This document shows, in pieces, positions 58,661 through 64,000 of a DNA stretch of 64,000 bases (within the stretch, counting starts at the first letter, position 1; each line of letters begins with the position of its first letter). The stretch lies in NCBI GenBank assembly GCA_010909165.1, contig VJWM01000235.1, forward strand, positions 1 to 64,000, in the 5' to 3' direction. Origin of the DNA: Anthoceros angustus. Lineage: Eukaryota; Streptophyta; Anthocerotopsida; Anthocerotales; Anthocerotaceae. The notes under the pieces are model-generated. The model made no database searches, was not told where the DNA came from, and worked only from the letters and a program-made list of their open reading frames with translations. The position numbers and the translations under genes were made by a program.

Positions 58661-59372
58661 TAGAGCCTTCTTTCTCGGCCGACTTTTCTAGCTGCAAGCA
58701 TATGCACTTAGCCCACTTTTCTAGCTGCAAGCATATGCACTTATCCCACTTTTCTAGCTGCAAGGATTTGCACCCGGCATTTGAGCTAGTACCCATATGT
58801 ATATCCGTACTATGATCGTGTTTCATGTGCAGAAGAAATATGAGGCCATCAGTATACTGTGATTGTTTCATGTGCATAAGCAATATGGGGAAGAAGAACA
58901 ACTTCGGACGTGACTATGCCATGCTCTCTGCTGTGTAGACTTGTTGAACAAGCTTCAATGCTGTGACTATGCCATGCTCTCTGCTGTGTAGACTTATTGA
59001 ACAAGCTTCAATGCTGTGACTCTAGGCTGACATGCATGTAGACGCATCAACATATGTCCATTATCATGAATCCTAAAGCTCAAACCCGAATGCATCAACC
59101 ATTACTACATAACATGTGTGCCACAGGCTTTGTACCGAATACAAGTGATGTATGTATATGAGCATATGTGGCCATCCTCATCTTGTATGTGTGTGTGTGT
59201 GTGGAGATATACAGAAACCCCGCTAATTGTGAGCATGCTCAACATAACATGTGACAGTTTTGTACGAATACAAGTGATGTATGTATATGAGCATATGTGG
59301 CCATCCTCATCTTGTATGTGTGTGTGTGTGTGGAGATATACAGAAACCCCGCTAATTGTGAGCATGCTCAAC
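58661..59372. repeat. Series of four unrelated local tandem duplications
   Basis: In order: three copies of a 35-36-bp unit (CACTTTTCTAGCTGCAAGCA.., 58,680-58,785); two copies of a unit of roughly 60 bp containing GTTTCATGTGCA.AAG (58,820-58,890); two copies of a 57-bp unit (TGACTATGCCATGCTCTCTG.., 58,911-59,022); and two copies of about 117 bp (AATACAAGTGATGTATGTAT.., with (TG)n inside, 59,138-59,372). Each is independent in sequence. Confidence 0.9.
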
Positions 59373-59718
59373 ATACCATTACCATTATTATGGTACTAAT
59401 ATGTCTTAAATCCATCCATATCTAATTCTTGGTAAGCAACTTCGTTCATATAATATTATACTTAGATAATATCAAATTAATTGTATTATAGTATACTTTA
59501 AAGGTTTATGTGCTACTGTATCTCCACAAGAAGTTTATGCAAGGAATCTTAGAGTTGAGTTTCCAAAGAGTCATTAGTTTTTGCATAGAATCCTAGAGTT
59601 GAGTTGCCAAGAAATCACTTCATCTACTATAGTACATATCTACATAGAATAGTCTGTGTACATTTCTATTTATTTTGATCATATTTTCTAAACATACAAT
59701 ATTAATGTCTTATGTAAT
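59373..59718. other. AT-rich upstream region of the lectin gene
   Basis: It includes a doubled phrase (GAATC.TAGAGTTGAGTT.CCAA near 59,545 and 59,588). Most of 59,500-59,718 is copied again at 60,485-60,660 in front of the decayed lectin copy. Confidence 0.6.
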
Positions 59719-60252
59719 ATGGAAGTCCTTGCTTTAAGGTTTCTATTAGTATTGCTTATAGTTTTTGTTCTCAATATTCAGTTTGTTATTGCAACAAGAG
59801 TGTCCTTACGTGAAGAGATGTACTTCTTACCACAAGGGATGAGTTTGAGGGTCAACGGTAGAACTGGATACCTTCGTTCTCGCTCCGGAGTCTATGAAAT
59901 GTATGTTACTGAAAAATGTGAAATTAATATCCTCCGATTAGCTGGTTTACATGGCATATCTCATGATGTAGTAATTTGGGTAGGTTCAAATGGATATACT
60001 TATTCACCGGGTTCATGTAATGATTTGAAGATGGAATCAAGTGGCAGCCTCATACTATATGGAGGGCTTGAAAATATGGAGATTTGGTCAATAAACCCAC
60101 CAGCCAACAAAAGAGGCTCATCTCCCAATGTTTTTTATTATGTAATATTAGAAGATGATGGCGTTCTTCGTATTGTCTCTAAAAATATTGCGACCAAGGA
60201 AAAGGAGTATATCTGGGCTAGTAGTGATTATTGTTGTGCTCAAAATAATTAA
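59719..60252 (+). CDS. Small secreted bulb-type (GNA-like) lectin domain protein
   Basis: 177 residues. A signal peptide (about 1-25: LALRFLLVLLIVFVLNIQF) is followed by one B-lectin-like domain with the family's strand pattern: LPQGMSLRVNGRTGYLRS, then LKMESSGSLILYGGLENMEI with WSINPP, then YYVILEDDGVLRIVSKN. The canonical QxDxNxVxY mannose-binding sites are only partly kept (MESSGSLILY and LEDDGVLRIV), so sugar binding is uncertain. Two to four Cys could form disulfides (C68, C100, C173-C174). It is AT-rich and uninterrupted. The protein is likely apoplastic and may have a defence role, but no function can be shown. Decayed copies follow downstream. Confidence 0.75.
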   Translation: MEVLALRFLLVLLIVFVLNIQFVIATRVSLREEMYFLPQGMSLRVNGRTGYLRSRSGVYEMYVTEKCEINILRLAGLHGISHDVVIWVGSNGYTYSPGSCNDLKMESSGSLILYGGLENMEIWSINPPANKRGSSPNVFYYVILEDDGVLRIVSKNIATKEKEYIWASSDYCCAQNN

Positions 60253-60484
60253 AATAGTTTCATTGTATAATATAGATGAATCTTATTGAAGTGCACTAAG
60301 CTTGGATTTCATATACGAAAATAAACAATTAAGAATAAAAAACATAAGTTTCAATAATCTAAGCTAATTATTAAATTGATATCTTAGAGAAAAGAAAAAC
60401 CAACTCTTGGTCACCAGCTTTATTAATATAAAACTAGACTTAAATATAATAAATTAAAATAAATATTTTAATAAATTAAAATAC

Positions 60485-61425
60485 TAAGGTTTATATACTA
60501 CTATATCTCCACCACAAGTTTATGCAAGGAATTCTACACTTGAATTGCAAAGGAATCACTTGATCTATTACAGCACATATCTATTTACAATAGGATGCTT
60601 GCATTTCTATTTATTTTGATCATATTTTTCAAACATACAATATTAATGTCTTATGTAATATGGAAGGTTTTTATTGATTTTGTCTCTATCTCCGGATCCA
60701 ATGTATTACTGCAACAAGAGTGTCCTTACTTGAAGAAAAATCCTACGTAGCACAAAGGATGAGTTTGACCGTCAATGGTCGAAATGGATACCTTCCTTAT
60801 GGTTTCGAAGTCTATGAAATGTATAGTACTTCAAAATGTGAAATTAATATCATCCGATTAGCTGGTTTGGAATGCCCATCTCATAAGCGATTGATTTGAG
60901 TAGGTTCAAGGGGATTAACTTATAAACAGGGTTCATGTACTAATGATTTGCTAGTTTGGAAGGCCCATCACATAAGCAATTAATTTGAGTAGGTTCAAGG
61001 GGATTAACTTATAAATAGGGTTCATGTACTAATCTCAAGATGGAATCAAGTGGCAGCGTTGTACTATATGGGGGGCTTCAAAATGTGAAATTAATATAAT
61101 CCAACTAGCTGGATTGGAATGCCCATCTCAAAAGCGATTATATGAGTAGGAAAGAGGATTAACTTATAAATAGGGTTCATGTACAAATTTCAAGATGGAA
61201 TCAAGTGGCAGTGTCGTACTATATGGCGGGCCTCAAAATATGGATATCGCATCAATAAACTCATCAGCCAAGAAAAGGGGCTCATCTCCCAATGCTTTTT
61301 ACTATTTGATATTAGACAAAGCCGAAGTTCTTTGTATTGTCTATAAATATATTTTTATTTAGGAAACAGATAATATTTGGTCTAGTAGTGATTATTGTTG
61401 CACTCAGAATAGTTAAATTAGTTGC
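60485..61425 (+). pseudogene. Decayed tandem copies of the lectin gene
   Basis: After a copied upstream region, 60,659-60,900 matches the 5' half of the lectin gene with a shortened signal peptide, frame changes and a TGA in place of a Trp-Val region codon. The block GTAGGTTCAAGGGGATTAAC..GGGTTCATG appears at 60,900 and 60,990. The block AAGATGGAATCAAGTGGCAG appears at 61,038 and again at 61,192. The 3' half continues to TAG near 61,417. At least two or three partial copies are nested by small duplications and deletions. None can encode an intact protein. Confidence 0.85.
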
Positions 61426-62064
61426 AGTATATAACATAGCAAAGAAGTAGAAGAATCTTATTAAAGTCCATTAAACATAGATTCCAATTATGAAACTAAT
61501 TGGTCAAGTATAAAAACAAATAAGAAGTTACTAATAATCTAGGCTAAGTGTCTTCAACTGATATGTTTGGAAAAAAGAAAATAAAAATTTTCCTTTTTTA
61601 CGGTGTATCTTACAAAAAAGGAAAGAAAAAGATCTGTGTATAAATGAAAAAGATAGTAGTCATATAGCTTTATTTTTTTATTATAGGTTAAAATGAATGG
61701 AGTTCACGAATGTATATTCATACAATTATGCATGATATAATAGGACCTTGTATGAAGATGTAATATTAGAATAATATAAAGAAAATTTGAATAAATAATA
61801 AAATGAGAATAATATATGACTATTCTACTAGATTAAAAAAGAGATCTCCCCCATCAAATTACACTGGCCATAATTAAATGAAGTTGAACATAAATAAATT
61901 TCTTGCTGTAGAAGACCAGAAAAACTTGACAAAGGAAAATGAAACTTTCAGACTTTTGTTGCAAATTCAAGTAGTTTATAGACCAATTATAGATGAAGCA
62001 CCAGCCAGAGGGTTGAAGAGACTTACAATAAAAGCCCATTCCGAGGCAGACAACTATAAGATTA
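61426..62064. other. AT-rich intergenic, cut by an LTR insertion
   Basis: A short plus-strand frame (61,878-62,089) reads KFLAVEDQKNLTKENETFRL and DEAPARGLKRLTIKAHSEAD. The LTR starting at 62,065 interrupts it. It is not recognised. Confidence 0.4.
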
Positions 62065-62257
62065 TGTTAAGTTTAGTAAGAGTTACATAACCCTAGCCAA
62101 TAGTCAGGCGAGTTAGGCTAACCCAGCTCGTTAAGCGAACAGTCGCAGCCCTACGAAGGGGTGCCCGGGTCCCCTATAAAGGGCCCCTAACCTATGAATT
62201 TTCTAATCTTTTCTAATTCATGCTTCCGCTATTTTCTATACATTAGGAAAGTTTACA
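62065..62257 (+). repeat. Copia-type LTR (5' LTR) of a second retroelement
   Basis: It begins TGTTAAG and ends GTTTACA, with a TATA-like CCCTATAAAGG near 62,172. It is directly followed by TGGTATCAGAGC (62,258-62,269), the initiator-Met tRNA primer site. Length 193 bp. No second LTR lies in the window, so the element runs past 64,000 or is truncated. Confidence 0.8.
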
Positions 62258-64000
62258 TGGTATCAGAGCTTTGGCTCTACTGAGGCCTGCAACTGGGAGG
62301 GCGCCACGGCTGCCCCGTGGCGCCCTGCCGCTCCCCTCTGGTTCCCTAGTGGTGGAGGAAAGAAAAGGAAAAAAACCAGCATCCTACTGTCACTAGGATA
62401 GGCAGGTTCTTTTCCCCTTCCTCAGCCATCCAGATCACTAGAAGAGAAAAAAAAAAACAGCAAAACCGCAATATGATCGGCACCCCGTCCGGGTACTGAT
62501 CCGCTGGAGGAACGCTAAACATCGGAGTTCTGAGAAGAACTTGGACATTGGCCCCCCCTTCCATCCGACTTGAATTGAATTACAGTCACACTTCTGATAT
62601 CAGAAGGCAGATCCAAAGATGAGCTTAAAACCGGGCCGTTCCCCCCCTCACCCGCTCCCTTCTTGTCGCAGCTTGCAACCCCCCAGCCCGCGCCCTTCTC
62701 TGCCACTATTCTAATGGCCCCCAAACGTGGAATTGTTCCCCAGCGTGTTCTATGCTTGAGGCCCCAGCGTCTTTCTTTGGCCAGGACCTCGAATCGTAGG
62801 AAGGCCAGACCATCTGGCAGAAGGTGCTGTTCGAAGGCTACAATTTCTAGAGCATCTAGGAGAAGACACCGGGCGAAGGACAGAACATGGAAATGTGCCA
62901 CCTTCTATGATTGTCTTCGTCACTGTGTTTGCTCTCCCACCTCCAGCCCTCGAGTGGACTGTGTGGTCCATGGGTTCAGTGAAGACATACCTTGAATTGC
63001 TGGAGGCTTTTTAAAAATTGCTGATGAAGAACCCCTCCATGGCAACCTAATCCTGCAATCTTCCAAACTACCTACCAAGAAGGATTCCTCGGTATCTTCC
63101 GGCCAAACAACATCTCAGAGGTGGCACAATTCTGGGCGCTCCACCTCTCCCCAGCCCCTGGACACCGAATCGCTAAAGGATTTCAGCGCACCACTCTGCG
63201 ATTGGCCTGGAGATTTCATATCACAGGAGCGTCTGCAGAGCCCTCCTCCCGGCCTCCCACGGCGCTCAATTCCCGAGGCAGGGAGGCGCGGGCGCCGAGC
63301 CGCTCTGGCGCACTGTCGGAAGGCAGGCGCGGCGTGGGGATCGTCGCGGGCGCATACACAACGGGCGCCGAGCTTGCGGGAGGCGTCTGCGGGAGGCGCG
63401 GGGCCTGAATTGCAGGTGCGGGCGCCAGATCCGACCAGTGCGCCGCCGGCAGGCGCCCGGCCTGGCCCAGCGGGCGGTCGCGGCGTGGAGGGTCGCGGGG
63501 GCCTGAAGTCCGAGAAGGCAAGGGGCAAGGGGGAGGGTGCAGGTACGGGCGCGGGCGCCGGTGGGGATGGCCGCGTGTCGGCCAAGGGCGAGGAGATTCC
63601 AACGGGCGCGGATGCGCGATGCATGAGGCCGGGATCCCGAGGTTCCCGCCCGCCGTGGGCTCCCGAGCGAACGCAGGCGCGGGCGCCGAGCTTGCGGGAG
63701 GCGCGGGCGCCAGAGGTGCCCGTGGACGGCGGGCCGGCCGATCAACCGTGCCCGTGCACTCAGAAGGGCCCGGCCTCTGCCGTCCTTATTTTTTCCATTC
63801 TTCCGTCTTCCGCAAAACTCAAACGGATGCGCCAGCGGGAATCGAACCCACGACCGCAGCCCCTAGAAAAGGCTGAAGCCACGTACCTTACAAAACCAAG
63901 AAGAAAGCCCGGTGAGAGAAACCACAAAGAAAGGAAAAAGAAGAAAGAAGACACAACAAGGGAGAACTCTCACAGGAGAAATTAAGAGCCAGTAAGAGAG
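62258..64000 (+). mobile_element. Internal region of the second retroelement (incomplete)
   Basis: It starts with the primer-binding site. No gag or pol motif is recognisable. Instead there are GC-rich frames on both strands (63,230-63,760), with GCGGGCGCCGAGCTTGCGGG occurring near 63,362 and 63,681. It could be a non-autonomous element, a decayed one, or one with later insertions. The 3' border is unknown. Confidence 0.5.
63820..63905 (-). other. tRNA-derived sequence (possible SINE head or tRNA remnant)
   Basis: The minus strand contains GGTCGTGGGTTCGATTCCCG, a perfect tRNA T-arm with Pol III B-box. An anticodon-like hairpin comes before it (AGCCT/GGGCT stem, 7-nt loop with TCT). The 3' side reads CTGGCGCA. 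No matching 5' acceptor strand or clear A-box is present, so it is not a functional tRNA. A tRNA-derived SINE or half-tRNA is more likely. Confidence 0.45.

Noticed and set aside
59190-59335. CRISPR-like or regulatory repeats at the TG-rich doublet
   Set aside because: Only two copies of a long unit containing a (TG)n microsatellite, in a plant genome. A simple tandem duplication explains it.
63820-63905. Functional tRNA-Arg(TCT) gene
   Set aside because: The T-arm and an anticodon-like loop are present, but there is no matching acceptor stem or A-box in the 5' half.
63115-63985. Arg/Pro/Ala-rich frames on both strands near the window end
   Set aside because: Produced by GC-rich repeats and a tRNA-like sequence. 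The products have no protein character.

Overview
This window is nuclear DNA of a plant. Genes carry short spliceosomal introns of about 60-350 bp with GT-AG borders. Plant-specific families are present: a GT37-type fucosyltransferase, a DRM-type DNA methyltransferase with UBA domains, COX5C, a plastid-type GET3 ATPase, PPR fragments and an OSB PDF motif. Plant transposons (Copia, a CACTA-like element, a Mutator-like transposase) fill much of the rest. The very short introns, the mix of GC-rich conserved genes with AT-rich islands, and the PPR and lectin debris suggest a seedless vascular plant, perhaps a lycophyte such as Selaginella. That is an inference I could not test.

Layout. 1-2.2 kb: non-coding DNA with two small tandem repeats. 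2.2-4.4 kb: a five-exon GT37-like fucosyltransferase (+). 4.6-9.1 kb: PPR-derived repeat debris and a degenerate F-box-associated-like locus. 9.7-11.4 kb: a two-exon GT90/CAP10-type glycosyltransferase (-). 12.3-14.7 kb: a broken Mutator-like (FAR1-like) transposase (-). 15.9-17.0 kb: an unrecognised ORF pair. 17-20.4 kb: AT-rich, no gene seen. 20.4-24.3 kb: a PPR pseudogene, an OSB-like fragment and a 1.08-kb tandem duplication. 24.46-32.92 kb: an old Copia LTR retrotransposon (-) with a matching 5-bp target duplication. A CACTA-like element of about 5.9 kb sits inside it with its own 3-bp target duplication. 34.8-36.8 kb: an intronless DRM methyltransferase (+).

38.0-52.0 kb is a compact housekeeping island: COX5C (-), an Alba-domain protein (+), plastid-type GET3 (-), DCAF13/SOF1 (+), an EMB8-like alpha/beta hydrolase (+) and a multi-pass membrane protein (-). 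Divergent pairs share short intergenic regions (COX5C/Alba about 630 bp, GET3/DCAF13 about 340 bp). Convergent pairs end close together. 53.5-62 kb is AT-rich and holds an F-box protein, a small secreted bulb-type lectin and decayed lectin copies. It also flanks a GC-rich 947-residue low-complexity protein of unknown function. At 62.07 kb a Copia-type LTR and primer-binding site begin another retroelement that runs towards the window end, where a tRNA-derived sequence lies.

The genes do not form one pathway. They are independent eukaryotic genes in cell-wall and glycan synthesis, DNA methylation, respiration, RNA binding, tail-anchored protein handling and ribosome biogenesis. I saw no clearly new multi-gene system. 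The items most worth a second look are the nested transposons with a readable empty site, the intronless DRM gene, the unannotated-size COX5C gene, the unknown 947-residue protein, and the many low-copy local tandem duplications whose copies differ mostly by small indels.
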